A stretch of DNA of 64,000 bases from Bacillota bacterium (GCA_023511485.1 JAIMBH010000007.1:1-64000); one strand, 5' to 3'. Counted from the first letter of the stretch, positions 25,377-35,628 are shown. Made by a program: numbers and translations. Notes: generated from the letters alone by a model not told the origin.

Positions 25377-26576
25377 TTACTCCTGCACTAACAGTCGTGC
25401 CAAAATCGAAACAGCTATGTCAATGTCTTCTTCGGTAATACAGAGGGGCGGCAAGAACCGCAGTATGTTTCCCCCTATATTATTGGCCACTATGCCTTCT
25501 TTGAGTAGAGCTAATACGATATTTTTTGCATTATCTTTAGCCAATTCGATAGCTAACATCAGGCCACGCCCTCTGACCTCATTGATCTTGCCAGTGTTTG
25601 TTTTCAGGTCTTCGAGCTTTTGCGCAAAATATGCGCCGACTTCGCGACTATTTTCAACAAGTCCTTCCTGCTCGATAACCTTGATAGTTGCAAGCGCGCC
25701 CGCACAAGCCACCGGGCCGCCGCCAAATGTAGAACCATGTTCGCCAGGATTAAATACCGAAGCTTTGTCACTAGCAATTAGAACGCCGATCGGAAGACCG
25801 CTTCCTAAGCCTTTTGCAAGGGTCATAACGTCTGGCGTGATGCCGTAGCCTTCATAGGCAAACATATGCCCCGTTCTTCCCATTCCAGTTTGCACTTCGT
25901 CAAGTATTAATAGGATACCATGCTTGTCGCAAAGCGCACGGACCTGCTTTAGATATGCCTCGTCACAGGGATAAACGCCGCCTTCGCCCTGGATGGGCTC
26001 AAGCATAACGGCACATGTCTTTTCGTTTATCTCATTTTCCAGCGCATCAATATCGTTTAATGGAACGTGTTTGAAACCTGGCGGCATTGGCTCAAAGGGC
26101 TTCTGTTTATCGGGCTGGCCTGTTGCCGCAAGCGTTTTCATAGTGCGCCCATGAAACGATCTTAGCGCAGTGATAATCTCATATGCATTGTCTTTGCCTT
26201 TTGCTTTTGCATAGCGGCGGGCAAGCTTAATCGCGGCCTCATTGGCCTCGGCGCCACTGTTTGAAAAAAAACACTTATCGCCAAAAGATATTTCGACTAA
26301 CTTTTTTGCAAGTTCAAGCTGGGGCTGAGTGTAGTAAAGATTTGACACATGCATCAGTGATTCAACCTGGTTTTTGATCGCCTCAACGACCGCCGGATGG
26401 CAATGCCCAGCGTTTGCAACCCCTATACCGCTTAGAAAGTCAATGTACTCCTTGCCTGTATCATCCCACAGCCGAGTCCCTTTTCCTTTAACAAAGGTCA
26501 CAGGCAGGCGCGCATATGTGTTCATATGATAATTGTCGTTTAGTCGTATTAAATTCTCCAAATTTGGCATAGTCAT
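25377..26576 (-). CDS. argD: Acetylornithine aminotransferase
   Basis: 399 residues from ATG 26576, chosen because GAGG lies eight bases upstream; an ATG at 26594 is in frame but lacks a site. Class III PLP aminotransferase motifs: SNSGAEANEAAIKLARRYAK, DEVQTGMGRTG, and the PLP-lysine region TLAKGLGSGLPIG. Converts N-acetylglutamate semialdehyde to N-acetylornithine. Confidence 0.95.
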   Translation of the reverse strand: MTMPNLENLIRLNDNYHMNTYARLPVTFVKGKGTRLWDDTGKEYIDFLSGIGVANAGHCHPAVVEAIKNQVESLMHVSNLYYTQPQLELAKKLVEISFGDKCFFSNSGAEANEAAIKLARRYAKAKGKDNAYEIITALRSFHGRTMKTLAATGQPDKQKPFEPMPPGFKHVPLNDIDALENEINEKTCAVMLEPIQGEGGVYPCDEAYLKQVRALCDKHGILLILDEVQTGMGRTGHMFAYEGYGITPDVMTLAKGLGSGLPIGVLIASDKASVFNPGEHGSTFGGGPVACAGALATIKVIEQEGLVENSREVGAYFAQKLEDLKTNTGKINEVRGRGLMLAIELAKDNAKNIVLALLKEGIVANNIGGNILRFLPPLCITEEDIDIAVSILARLLVQE

Positions 26577-26632
26577 CGTTCTATCCTCATTCATCGGAAC
26601 GGTTAGCTAGTACTGCTACCAACGCTGCAGCG

Positions 26633-27511
26633 CTATTTTGTAATCATTGTCCCGACGCCTTTGTCGGTAAATATCTCAAGCAACAGCGCATGCGGTATGG
26701 TTCCGTTTAAAATGTGCGCTCTTTTTACACCCGCCCTGAGCGCAGTAACACAACCTTCTACTTTGGGAATCATCCCTGATTTTATGCTTTTGCTGGAAAG
26801 CTTTTCTTCGCAATCGGCCAATTTAAGCTCTGAAATCAATGTATCTTTGTTCTCAAAATCTTCATACAAACCATCAACATCGGTTAAGAATATTATCTTG
26901 TCTGCCTTAAGTGCGGCCGCTATCTCGCCGGCAACTTTATCGGCATTTATGTTATAACTTGCACCATCCTCACCTACACCGACTGTTGCCACTACAGGTA
27001 TAAAATCATCTTTTATCAGGTTATTGAGAACTTGGGTGTTGATATTAACAACCTCGCCAACAAAACCAAGGTCTATCCCATCTTCCATTTTCTTTTTCCT
27101 GGCAGTAATAAGATTTCCATCGTCTCCACTCAAGCCAACTGCCAGCTTCCCATGACGGTTGATAAGCGATACAACCTCCTTGTTGATTTTACCAACAAGA
27201 ACCATTTTTACTATGTCGATCGTATCTTCATCGGTCACACGCAGGCCATTTACAAACTTGACCTCTTTACCCATCGCTTTCATCTGTCTTGAAACCTCAG
27301 CTCCCCCGCCATGGACGATGACCGGATTAAGGCCAACATACTTCATTAACACGATATCGGTTGCAACGACTTGCTTTAGGTCCTCCTGCTCCATGGCCGC
27401 ACCACCGTATTTTATCACAACCGTCTTGCCGTGATACTCTTTTATATATGGCAAAGCCTCGGTAAGTATTTGCGCTTTTTCCATTACAGTCTGCATATCA
27501 ACAACCATCAT
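26633..27511 (-). CDS. argB: Acetylglutamate kinase
   Basis: 292 residues. VVIKYGGAAM and VIVHGGGAEVSRQM are the amino-acid-kinase phosphate and acetylglutamate sites; FLTDVDGLY is typical. Phosphorylates N-acetylglutamate. Double ATG start with AAAGGA. The presence of an extended N-terminal helix (TEALPYIKEYHG) is typical of arginine-feedback-inhibited hexameric enzymes; this is inference. Confidence 0.96.
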   Translation of the reverse strand: MMVVDMQTVMEKAQILTEALPYIKEYHGKTVVIKYGGAAMEQEDLKQVVATDIVLMKYVGLNPVIVHGGGAEVSRQMKAMGKEVKFVNGLRVTDEDTIDIVKMVLVGKINKEVVSLINRHGKLAVGLSGDDGNLITARKKKMEDGIDLGFVGEVVNINTQVLNNLIKDDFIPVVATVGVGEDGASYNINADKVAGEIAAALKADKIIFLTDVDGLYEDFENKDTLISELKLADCEEKLSSKSIKSGMIPKVEGCVTALRAGVKRAHILNGTIPHALLLEIFTDKGVGTMITK

Positions 27512-27586
27512 AAAATCCTTTCGATCAAGAGCTACCGGCTTTCAGCTATCAGCATATAAGAAAACAACTGCTGAAGGTTAAATGTT

Positions 27587-28810
27587 CTAAGTATGATATT
27601 CTGCGTTTATCTTTACGTAGTCATAACTAAAATCACATGTCCAAACGCGGGTAGAGCCATCTCCGAGGTTGAGATTAACCGTGACCTTTATATCCTTCTC
27701 TTTAAGAATAAAATCTACCCTATCGGGGTCATACGCCGCTATGCTTCCATTTTCTATCAATCTCTCATCACCATATAGAATATCTATTCTTTCTGGGTCA
27801 ACATCTGCCCCTGAATAACCAACCGCCGCCACTATTCTGCCCCAATTAGCATCCTCACCAAAAAACGCCGTCTTAACAAGATTAGAGTTGGCAATAGCCA
27901 TAGCTGCCTTCCTTGCATCAGCGTTATTCCGAGCACCTAAAACATTTATCTCTATAAACTTGGTTGCACCTTCCCCGTCCCGCACAATAAGTTTGGCCAG
28001 CTCTATACAAACCAAGTCCAGCGCCTCCTGGAACACTAAAGCGCTATCTTTAGTTATCTGAACCCCCGATTCACCATTAGCAAGGAGTACTACCATATCA
28101 TTGGTGCTGGTATCACCATCTACGGTAATCGAATTAAACGATTTTTCAACAGAAGATTTCAAGAAAGCATCCAGCATATCGGGTGAGACCGCTGCATCTG
28201 TTGTAATAAATCCCAGCATGGTAGCCATATTGGGAGCTATCATGCCCGAACCTTTAGCAGTACCGCCGATTATAACTTCTTTGCCATCAATCTCAAAAGA
28301 TACAGCATATTCCTTCAGGAAGGTATCCGTTGTCATTATTGCCTCGGCCGCATCTGAGCCTGCGCCTGTAGATAGCTTACTTACGGCTTCCTTTATGCCT
28401 CTTTCAATATTTTGCATCGGAAGCGGGCTGCCGATCACCCCGGTTGAGGCTACAATAACATCATTCGGGTCGATTCCTGCTTCGATTGCCGTTATCTCCG
28501 CCATCCGCGCGGCATCGGTATCACCCTGTCTTCCGGTATATGCATTTGCCACACCGCTGTTTACCACAATGGCTTGTGCCCTACCATTTGCTAGGTGCGC
28601 CTTGCTTAAATGGACCGGCGCAGCAGCCACCTTGTTGGTAGTAAAGACCGCTGCGGCTGAACAAATTTTATCCGAAACGAGAACCGCTATATCCTTGCGA
28701 CCGCTCGCCTTTATACCGCAGGCAAGACCCGCGGCCTTAAACCCCTTTGGGCTGGTCACACCACCATCTATTTGTTTTATGTTCACCCTATTTGCGTTAC
28801 TTATAGTCAT
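27587..28810 (-). CDS. argJ: Glutamate N-acetyltransferase/amino-acid acetyltransferase ArgJ
   Basis: 407 residues. The self-cleavage site KGSGMIAPNMATMLGFITTD gives the Ala-Thr-Met-Leu nucleophile threonine. Transfers the acetyl group from N-acetylornithine to glutamate, closing the acetyl cycle, so a separate argA/argE may not be needed. AGAGGAAGAGGA lies directly before the ATG. Confidence 0.96.
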   Translation of the reverse strand: MTISNANRVNIKQIDGGVTSPKGFKAAGLACGIKASGRKDIAVLVSDKICSAAAVFTTNKVAAAPVHLSKAHLANGRAQAIVVNSGVANAYTGRQGDTDAARMAEITAIEAGIDPNDVIVASTGVIGSPLPMQNIERGIKEAVSKLSTGAGSDAAEAIMTTDTFLKEYAVSFEIDGKEVIIGGTAKGSGMIAPNMATMLGFITTDAAVSPDMLDAFLKSSVEKSFNSITVDGDTSTNDMVVLLANGESGVQITKDSALVFQEALDLVCIELAKLIVRDGEGATKFIEINVLGARNNADARKAAMAIANSNLVKTAFFGEDANWGRIVAAVGYSGADVDPERIDILYGDERLIENGSIAAYDPDRVDFILKEKDIKVTVNLNLGDGSTRVWTCDFSYDYVKINAEYHT

Positions 28811-28853
28811 TCCTCTTCCTCTAGCTTTAACTTTATTATCGGGCGACTACCTA

Positions 28854-28870
28854 GCAGAGCTAAAGCCCGC
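28854..28870. repeat. REP-like motif between argC and argJ
   Basis: GCAGAGCTAAAGCCCGC, an imperfect copy of the GCAGGGCTAAAGCCCTGC-type palindrome. Confidence 0.4.
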
Positions 28871-28911
28871 ATATATTTTCTAACCCTAGGCCTCGGCCAA
28901 GAACCGTTGCC

Positions 28912-29958
28912 TTAGGGTGCCAAGCCAACAACCTTCAATCCCATATCCTGCGGTAAGCCCAGCATTATGTTCATATTCTGGATCGCCTGCCCAGACGCAC
29001 CTTTAACCAGATTATCAATAGCAGAAATTACTATAATCCTATTCGTCCTCTTATCATAGGCAAGGCCTATATGGCAGTAGTTCGAGCCCATGACATTCTT
29101 AGTTTCTGGATACTGACCCTGAGGCAAGATGCAAACAAACGGTTTGTTTCTATAATATTCCTGGTAAAGAACTATAAGTTCGGCTAATTCAACTTTTTCG
29201 GCTGCCTCAATATAAGCTGTGGTTAGAATCCCCCTGGTTATTGGAACAAGGTGGGGCGTAAAAGATACTTTTACTTTCTCGCCTGCAATATCGGACAGGT
29301 ACTGTTCAATTTCGGGGGTATGTTGGTGTATGCCACCGACTTTATATGCCGTCAAGCTCTCATCTACTTTGCAGAAATGGGTCGCCGGCTTCGGGTCGCG
29401 TCCGGCACCGGATACGCCACTTAAAGAATCTATAATAATACTATCTGGTTTCACTAGCTTTGCAGAGAACAATGGGGCTAGAGCAAGAATCGCGCCTGTC
29501 GGGTAGCAGCCCGGATTTGATACAAAGGTCGATTCTTTGATCTTTTGCTCATAAAGCTCAGGAAGGCCATATGTCGCCCTTAGCATGAGCTGGGGATTTA
29601 TATGTGCGGTCTTATACCACTCTTCATAAGTCGCTGCATCGTTTAACCGGAAATCGCCACTTAGGTCTACAACCCTGCAGCCAGCATCCAAAAGCGCGGT
29701 TGTAATCTTCATTCCCTGGCCATGCGGAAGCGCCAAAAAGAATAAATCTGCCTTACCAAGCGCATTTTCGAAGTCATAAGGCTCAAAAACAAGGCTGGTT
29801 ACGCCGTTTAAATGCGGGTATAATTCAGCCACCGCTATATTTTGATATTGGTTTGCGGTAGCATACACAACTTCCATCTCAGGGTGTGCCGCAGCCAGCC
29901 GGATAAGTTCGGCTCCGGTATACCCAGATGCTCCGATAATGCCCACTTTTACAGCCAT
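28912..29958 (-). CDS. argC: N-acetyl-gamma-glutamyl-phosphate reductase
   Basis: 348 residues. GASGYTGAELIRL is the NADPH-binding loop, and SNPGCYPTGAILAL contains the catalytic cysteine. TAAGGAGAGACC precedes the ATG. First gene of argCJBDFR; probable ArgR sites lie upstream. Confidence 0.97.
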   Translation of the reverse strand: MAVKVGIIGASGYTGAELIRLAAAHPEMEVVYATANQYQNIAVAELYPHLNGVTSLVFEPYDFENALGKADLFFLALPHGQGMKITTALLDAGCRVVDLSGDFRLNDAATYEEWYKTAHINPQLMLRATYGLPELYEQKIKESTFVSNPGCYPTGAILALAPLFSAKLVKPDSIIIDSLSGVSGAGRDPKPATHFCKVDESLTAYKVGGIHQHTPEIEQYLSDIAGEKVKVSFTPHLVPITRGILTTAYIEAAEKVELAELIVLYQEYYRNKPFVCILPQGQYPETKNVMGSNYCHIGLAYDKRTNRIIVISAIDNLVKGASGQAIQNMNIMLGLPQDMGLKVVGLAP

Positions 29959-30011
29959 GGTCTCTCCTTAAGCCGCTTGCTATGATAATATACCGTATAA
30001 TAGCATATTCG

Positions 30012-30045
30012 GCATTATTTATGCAATATTTTGCAATCATAAATG
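30012..30045 (-). promoter_or_regulatory. Candidate ArgR operator upstream of argC
   Basis: Three adjoining AT-rich palindromes: GCATTATTTATGC (30012-30024), TGCAATATTTTGCA (30022-30035, 5-base arms) and CATAAATG (30038-30045). They lie 50-90 bases upstream of the first gene of the operon carrying argR. ARG boxes are AT-rich 18-bp palindromes with a TGAAT/ATTCA-like core, often in tandem. The match to consensus is loose. Confidence 0.4.
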
Positions 30046-30158
30046 TACCGATTTTTGCCAATAATTTTATATAAAAGCCATTCTATGCATTATTGCCGTT
30101 TTACAAAAGCATTATTATAAATTTAGCTTGCATATTTCATCAATAGCGGCCTAAAACA

Positions 30159-30208
30159 AATAATCCGGCGACAAGGCCATATAAACTATGCCCAACAGCC
30201 GGATTATT
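30159..30208 (-). terminator. Terminator after the nucleotidyltransferase gene
   Basis: 30159-30169 pairs with 30198-30208 (11 bp, AATAATCCGGC type) around a 28-base loop, followed on the minus strand by TTTGTTTTAGG. Ends the gene starting at 31306. Confidence 0.65.
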
Positions 30209-30268
30209 GCCTGCACCGTCTTTGCGGCTCCATATGTGCAATAAAAATTCTGCGCGTGTAATAAAGAA

Positions 30269-31306
30269 CTATATATTAAAAACTGGCTCGGCAATTCCGC
30301 CTTGAACAACCGTTCTTTTTAGCCTTTGACCGGGCACTATTTGCTGGCCATCGGCAATAACACAACTATCGATCAGTGATGAGGAGCCAATGCGACACCC
30401 ATCCCACACCACACTGTTTGATATCTTAACGTTTGGTCCTATATAGCAGCCATTTCCAATAACAGTATTGGGACCGATTAAGGCCCCCCGCTCAATGCTA
30501 ACTCCCCTGCCAATTAAGGCGGGCTCTTCAATGCGAACGGTCAGATCTATTTCAGATGTTTCACTAATCCAGATATTTTCTCCAACAAGGCGACCATCTA
30601 TAGTGGATTTCACTTTGCCATTAATCAAGTCCTTGTTTACCTGTAGGTACCTCTCCACAGTACCTATATCTGACCAGTAACCATCCTGAAAATACGCGTA
30701 AAGGCCACCCTCTTCGGCAAGGGGGATAAATACAGAGTTAAGAAGGCTTGAAGGTTCTTGGGGTATGATGTCTAAAACCGTTGGTTCGAAAATCGCCATT
30801 CCGGTGTAGATCCCGTTTTCCACCACATCGTTTGGGTCCTTATTGATTAAAATTCTGCCGCCAGGACTTACACCAATATGTTCATAACCGGAGCCTGGCC
30901 TCGCCCGGGTCATGATAAGGGTGACTTCCGCACCCCTTGTCTCATGAAACTCGAGAGGCTCGATAAGATCTATATCGGTTGCAATATCGGTGTTTACGAC
31001 GATAAATTTATCGTCACCGATAAATTTATCGAGTTTCTTTATTGCGCCCGCCGTTCCCAAGAGTTCCGGCTCGTACGAGTAATGAACTCTCGTATTCCAC
31101 CACGTTCCAGCCCCAACTACATCCTTAATATCTTCTGGGAGGTAATGGAGATTTATATACATTTCTTTGATTTCGTAGGGTCTCAAATACTCCAGCAGCC
31201 TGACAATTGACGGCCGGTTTGCAAGGGGAACAATAGCTTTCGGTTTTGTGAGAGTCAGTGGCCTGAGTCGCAAACCCTGGCCCGCAGCAAGCAGAACAGC
31301 ACGCAT
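30269..31306 (-). CDS. Sugar nucleotidyltransferase with hexapeptide repeats (mannose-1-P guanylyltransferase-like)
   Basis: 345 residues from ATG 31306, directly at MRAVLLAAGQGLRLRPLTLT, the pyrophosphorylase signature. The frame is open back to 31381, but that part lies inside the stem-loop ending pheT and is unlikely to be translated. KPKAIVPLANRPSI completes the nucleotide site. The C-terminal 100 residues form left-handed beta-helix repeats (LIGRGVSIERGALIGPNTVI). Activates a sugar phosphate to an NDP sugar, probably GDP-mannose or dTDP/UDP-glucose; the base cannot be read from motifs. It could feed the glycosyltransferases at 5030-7503. Confidence 0.88.
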   Translation of the reverse strand: MRAVLLAAGQGLRLRPLTLTKPKAIVPLANRPSIVRLLEYLRPYEIKEMYINLHYLPEDIKDVVGAGTWWNTRVHYSYEPELLGTAGAIKKLDKFIGDDKFIVVNTDIATDIDLIEPLEFHETRGAEVTLIMTRARPGSGYEHIGVSPGGRILINKDPNDVVENGIYTGMAIFEPTVLDIIPQEPSSLLNSVFIPLAEEGGLYAYFQDGYWSDIGTVERYLQVNKDLINGKVKSTIDGRLVGENIWISETSEIDLTVRIEEPALIGRGVSIERGALIGPNTVIGNGCYIGPNVKISNSVVWDGCRIGSSSLIDSCVIADGQQIVPGQRLKRTVVQGGIAEPVFNI

Positions 31307-31329
31307 AGCGTTTTTTAGTATACTACGAA

Positions 31330-31379
31330 GCGCCGGGAATAAAAACAATTTAAAGTAAAATTGTTTTGATTCCCGGCGC
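31330..31379 (-). terminator. 21-bp stem-loop after pheT
   Basis: 31330-31350 pairs with 31359-31379 with one mismatch around an 8-base loop. GC-rich base (GCGCCGGGAAT) with A/T-rich upper stem. About 95 bases past the pheT stop; a terminator or RNA-stabilising hairpin. Confidence 0.6.
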
Positions 31380-31454
31380 AAAGACTTTCCTTCAGTTCGC
31401 TCTATCTCCCCAAGAACGATAATTCTATATCCAGCAAGATTGTTCAGCTGCCCA

Positions 31455-31476
31455 CAGGGCTAAAGCCCTGCGCTAC
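31455..31476. repeat. REP-like palindrome overlapping the pheT stop
   Basis: CAGGGCTAAAGCCCTGCGCTA; the core CAGGGCT/AGCCCTG is a perfect palindrome. Its right edge covers the pheT stop codon at 31473-31475. Confidence 0.55.
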
Positions 31477-33881
31477 GCCCTTATCTCGGCTTTAAGCTCT
31501 CTGCTCAATCTCTCAACTATACTCTCACGGACATCTAACGCTTCCTGATCTGTAAGCGTCCTATCTGGTGCGCGGAAAACCATCGAGTATGCCATACTTT
31601 TTTTGCCTTCCGGTATGCCTGCGCCTTTATATAAGTCAAACAATCTTACGTTCTCAAGTAGCGGCTTGCCTGCAGTCCTGATAACATCCATTACTTGCTC
31701 ATTTTCAATAGAATCATCAACAAGAATAGCAATATCAAGAGAGATTGCCGGATGCCTAGGTATCTCAGCAAACTCCTTCTGGGTTACGGCTTTATCTATT
31801 AGCTTGGTAAAGTTAAGCTCCGCTACATATGTTCTCGGCAGATCGAAATCAGATTGAGCGTTAGGGTGTAATTCCCCAAAATAGCCAACCGACTCATTCC
31901 CTATGAGCAGCTCTGCGCTTCTTCCGGGATGAATTGCCGGGTGTGTAAAGTGCCTCACTGACCAGTTCTTAATATTAAGCTCACTAAGAACTGCCTCAAT
32001 AATCCCCTTAAGATCAAAAAAGTCTACACTTCTTGCCTTATCATACCATTCGTCTGGCTCCCAGGCACCTGTTATGGCAATACCGAGCATAACCTCTTCG
32101 TCTGGAATATCTTTGCCCTGCTCCTGCCAGAAAACATGGCCAACTTCAAATATCTGCACATCATACTGCTCGCGGTTTATGTTATATTTAATAACTTTGA
32201 GCAGATTTGCCATAAGAGTCGTTCTTAAAACCGACAACTCTTCATTAAGCGGATTAAGCAACCTCACAAACCAGCGTAGAGGATCTCCCTGTGGGATTTG
32301 AAGCTTGTCAATATCATTTGGGTCCATGAAACTGTAGGTAATTGCTTCTGAGAGTCCAGTTGCGATAAGTCGATCTTTGATTGATTCCGCGACTTTCTGG
32401 CGCTCGCTTAACCCTCCCTGCTTATATCCGCTCTCCGGCAAGGTAGATTCTATATTGTTGTATCCATAAATTCTTGCTATTTCCTCTATTAAATCTATTT
32501 CACGCTCTAAATCAGGCCTGAACGACGGTGCGATAACCCGCATCTCGGTCGTTTCACCAACTACTTCAGCCGATATCTCAAGCCCGGTAAGGATTTTCTT
32601 TATCTCATCAGGCTTAAGTTTGGTACCTAATATAGCATTTACCTTATCGGTTCTTAACGGCAACCTCCTTGGCTCTATCATTTTTGGATAAACATCGATT
32701 AATCCCTGGGTCACTGTGCCATCTGCATATGCAGCCATGAGCTGAGCTGCCCTGTCAGCCGCAACCGCCGTGCCGTTTGGATCGGTGCCTTTTTCAAAGC
32801 GAGACGAAGATTCAGACAGCAGCCCAAGGTTTCTTGAGGTCCTCATTATCGACGTCGGCTCAAAGTACGCCGACTCGAGCAATATATCAACAGTCTTATC
32901 GGAAACCTCGGTATTTGCACCTCCCATAACACCTGCAAGCGCAATTGCCCTTTCCGTATCCGCAATTACGAGCATGCTATCGTCAAGCTCGCGTACGACG
33001 CCGTCAAGTGTTTCTATATGCTCACCGTTCTTCGCCCTACGAACTATTATTTTACGGTCACGGATGGTGTTAAGGTCGAAAGCATGAAGCGGTTGACCCA
33101 TCTCAAGCATTACATAATTTGTAATATCGACTATATTATTAATCGGGCGCATCCCAGCCTTTTCTAGACGGGACTGCATCCATGTCGGGCTTGGCCCTAT
33201 TTTCACACCCCTAATTACCCTTGCGGTATACCGCGGACAGAGGTCAGGGTCCAGTATCTGAACCGATGCAATATCTGTTGTTTTTTCAGCTGATTCGACC
33301 AGGTCTATGGACGGCTTATGAATCGTACGCCCTGTTATAGCCCCTACTTCCCTAGCCATCCCAATCATTGATAGACAATCGGGGCGATTAGGCGTAATTT
33401 CAAGTTCAAGAATGGTATCGTCCAATCCAAGAGCCTCGGTCAGGGGAGCTCCAACTTCGACATCCTCAGGCAGAATATAAATGCCTGCATGGTCTGTACC
33501 TAGCCCAAGCTCAGCTTTAGAGCAAAGCATACCGTAGGAAGTTACGCCTCTTAACTTTACTGGCTTGATCTCTATGCCGCTAGGAAGAGTAGCCCCAACC
33601 AAAGCAACGGGAACTTTGTCTCCCACTTTAATATTCTTGGCACCGCAAACTATCTCAAGAGTCTCAGGGCGCCCGATATTTACCGTGGTCACGCTTAGCT
33701 TATCTGCGTTTGGATGTGGTTTAACCTCAAGAAGCAAACCTACTCTGACGTTTCCAAGACCTTCCCCAAGATGCTTTACGCTTTCCACAGCCGTACCCGT
33801 CAGGTTGAGCTTGTCGGCAAGCTCATCTGCTGATAAATCGAAATCTATATAATCCTTTAACCAGTTAAGAGAAACCAGCAT
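31473..33881 (-). CDS. pheT: Phenylalanyl-tRNA synthetase, beta subunit
   Basis: 802 residues. N-terminal tRNA-binding (EMAP-like) domain with [19 protein letters not shown]3/B4 editing region, B5 domain, catalytic-like core ([20 protein letters not shown]), and the C-terminal ferredoxin-fold anticodon-binding domain ([15 protein letters not shown]). Forms an alpha2-beta2 enzyme with pheS immediately upstream. Length is normal. Confidence 0.97.
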   Translation of the reverse strand: MLVSLNWLKDYIDFDLSADELADKLNLTGTAVESVKHLGEGLGNVRVGLLLEVKPHPNADKLSVTTVNIGRPETLEIVCGAKNIKVGDKVPVALVGATLPSGIEIKPVKLRGVTSYGMLCSKAELGLGTDHAGIYILPEDVEVGAPLTEALGLDDTILELEITPNRPDCLSMIGMAREVGAITGRTIHKPSIDLVESAEKTTDIASVQILDPDLCPRYTARVIRGVKIGPSPTWMQSRLEKAGMRPINNIVDITNYVMLEMGQPLHAFDLNTIRDRKIIVRRAKNGEHIETLDGVVRELDDSMLVIADTERAIALAGVMGGANTEVSDKTVDILLESAYFEPTSIMRTSRNLGLLSESSSRFEKGTDPNGTAVAADRAAQLMAAYADGTVTQGLIDVYPKMIEPRRLPLRTDKVNAILGTKLKPDEIKKILTGLEISAEVVGETTEMRVIAPSFRPDLEREIDLIEEIARIYGYNNIESTLPESGYKQGGLSERQKVAESIKDRLIATGLSEAITYSFMDPNDIDKLQIPQGDPLRWFVRLLNPLNEELSVLRTTLMANLLKVIKYNINREQYDVQIFEVGHVFWQEQGKDIPDEEVMLGIAITGAWEPDEWYDKARSVDFFDLKGIIEAVLSELNIKNWSVRHFTHPAIHPGRSAELLIGNESVGYFGELHPNAQSDFDLPRTYVAELNFTKLIDKAVTQKEFAEIPRHPAISLDIAILVDDSIENEQVMDVIRTAGKPLLENVRLFDLYKGAGIPEGKKSMAYSMVFRAPDRTLTDQEALDVRESIVERLSRELKAEIRA

Positions 33882-33908
33882 TATATTATCCTCCTTTTGT
33901 AGCTGTTA

Positions 33909-33987
33909 ACTCTCAGCAATCAGCAATAATCTTTTGTTTCTGCGCTTTGTCTGACTTTTAACTGGTTGCTGATTGACCGCTGAGAGC
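33909..33987 (-). other. Interrupted inverted repeat between pheS and pheT
   Basis: CTCAGCAATCAGCAA (near 33912-33926) pairs with TTGCTGATTG (33966-33975) and CTGAGAG (33980-33986), leaving a 4-base bulge and a loop of about 40 bases. It fills the 107-base gap inside the operon. Could be a processing or attenuation hairpin, or an old mobile repeat. Confidence 0.4.
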
Positions 33988-33988
33988 T

Positions 33989-35092
33989 TTAAAATTGTTT
34001 CACAAACCTGATATCGTTCTCGAAGAACGTCCTGATGTCGGATACGCCGTAGATCAACATGGCAATCCTTTCAACGCCCATTCCAAAAGCGAATCCGCTT
34101 ACCTCTTCAGGGTCGTAACCGACCTCTATCAAGACATTAGGATCCACCATCCCCGCACCAAGTATCTCAAGCCAGCCGCTTCCACAAATCCTACAGCCTA
34201 CACCGCCACAGGCGAAACAGCGCACATCTACCTCTGCGCTCGGCTCTGTAAACGGAAAGAAATGTGGACGCAGTCTAGTATATGCTCCATCTTCGGTCAG
34301 TTCCTCATGGAACCCCTCACGTGCAACTACCCTAAACTGGCTCTGTTTGCCAAACATCTGTCTGGAGAACTCCTCAAGAGTCCCCTTTAGATCACCAAAA
34401 GTAATTCCTTTATCAACAGCTAAACCCTCTATTTGATGGAACATTGGAGAATGGCTCGGGTCGGGAACATCTCTTCTGAAAACTTTACCCGGAGCTATTA
34501 CGTAAACCGGCGGCTGCTGCGATTTCATCACCCTAATTTGCACCGGTGATGTATGTGTTCTAAGCAAGATATCGTTGTCTTGCGGCTGAACGCTTTCTTT
34601 CTTGATGTAAAATGTATCCTGAAGACTCCTTGCAGGATGATCAGCCGGGGTATTGAGGGCCTTGAAGTTATAATAATCAAGCTCAACTTCAGGGCCTTCG
34701 GCTACTTTATAACCAAGGCCGATAAAAATATCAGTTACCTCCCTGATAATTTTTGAGATAAGGTGCCTGTGCCCGTGTGGGTGCACCCTCCCCGGCAGTG
34801 TTATATCTACTGTTTCTGCAGCAAGACGAGCCTCTATTTCTGCTCTTGAAAGCTCATCCTGTTTCGCGTTAATATCGGCCTCCAGGCTTTGCCTTACCCT
34901 GTTTGCTACCTGACCGATTTCTTTTCTTTCCTCCGGGGATAGCCGCCCCAGAGTTTTCAGAACCCCGGTTATTTTACCTTTTTTACCAAGGTATTCCACC
35001 CTTACCCGGTCCAGTTCCCGCAAATCTTTCGCCTTAGCGACATCTGCCCTGGCCGTTTCATATATTTTCTCCAGATCCGTCCGCGATACCAT
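33989..35092 (-). CDS. pheS: Phenylalanyl-tRNA synthetase, alpha subunit
   Basis: 367 residues. N-terminal coiled coil (ELDRVRVEYLGKKGKITGVL), then the class II core with motif 2 (APGKVFRRDVPDPSHSPMFH) and motif 3 (GFAFGMGVERIAMLIYG). A Cys-rich insert (CFACGGVGCRICG) in the FTEPSAEVDV region is seen in many bacterial PheS proteins. Start ATG has GAGGTGAT upstream. Expression is controlled by the T-box leader at 35190-35480. Confidence 0.97.
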   Translation of the reverse strand: MVSRTDLEKIYETARADVAKAKDLRELDRVRVEYLGKKGKITGVLKTLGRLSPEERKEIGQVANRVRQSLEADINAKQDELSRAEIEARLAAETVDITLPGRVHPHGHRHLISKIIREVTDIFIGLGYKVAEGPEVELDYYNFKALNTPADHPARSLQDTFYIKKESVQPQDNDILLRTHTSPVQIRVMKSQQPPVYVIAPGKVFRRDVPDPSHSPMFHQIEGLAVDKGITFGDLKGTLEEFSRQMFGKQSQFRVVAREGFHEELTEDGAYTRLRPHFFPFTEPSAEVDVRCFACGGVGCRICGSGWLEILGAGMVDPNVLIEVGYDPEEVSGFAFGMGVERIAMLIYGVSDIRTFFENDIRFVKQF

Positions 35093-35189
35093 TTTGATTT
35101 ATCACCTCATTAGCTTTCGGTCACAGCTTTTTATTATAAACATTAGCTTTTATTTACTAATCTATTGATTCGCTACCATAAATATAAAA

Positions 35190-35480
35190 ATCCTCTCTCG
35201 CACACAAGGACGAGAGAGGACCCGCGGTACCACCTTAATTCAGGTCATTAAGTATCTGCAAAATCATAAGAGCTACGATCTATGAATCAGATACCGAATA
35301 ACCTGCTCTTTGTTCCCAGTAACGGGGGATACCGAATTGCCTACTTACGCAACTTAAGGGTTGCCTTTCAACTCTTGGCTCCGAAGTGAACTTCACCGCA
35401 CTCTCCATAGCGATTCTCAGCCTCGCTCGCTTCTCTGTAACGGAAAAGAGCGGTTACTCTCTTCTTCAACGCCTTTACAA
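35190..35480 (-). promoter_or_regulatory. T-box leader (Phe specifier) of pheST
   Basis: On the minus strand the T-box core GGTGGTACCGCGG (near 35226) is followed by a terminator hairpin CCTCTCTCG...CGAGAGAGG and a T run (about 35187-35222). Upstream is a long stem I region. TTC at 35388-35390 (complement) within GTGAAGTTCACTTCGG fits as the Phe specifier codon. Uncharged tRNA-Phe would pair with specifier and T-box and prevent termination. Confidence 0.9.
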
Positions 35481-35528
35481 TATAATTTTTCTGATAACTT
35501 AAACTGTTCTAAAAACTTAAACTATCAA

Positions 35529-35552
35529 GCAGGACTAAAACCCTGCGCCTGC
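35529..35552. repeat. REP-like motif upstream of T-box
   Basis: GCAGGACTAAAACCCTGCGC, another degenerate copy of the GCAGGGCTAAAGCCCTGC palindrome, between rplT and the pheS leader. Confidence 0.4.
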
Positions 35553-35628
35553 ACTTTATTAACCCGGCCCCTTGACTCTAGCCCTTGGCCGTAAGCCAAC
35601 CGTTTGCCTGCTACTCCATGCCATCACT

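Noticed and set aside
28101-28883. 260-residue plus-strand ORF opposite argJ
   Set aside because: Antisense shadow of argJ.
31307-31381. Extended N-terminus of the nucleotidyltransferase
   Set aside because: Lies inside the stem-loop after pheT and precedes the conserved family start.
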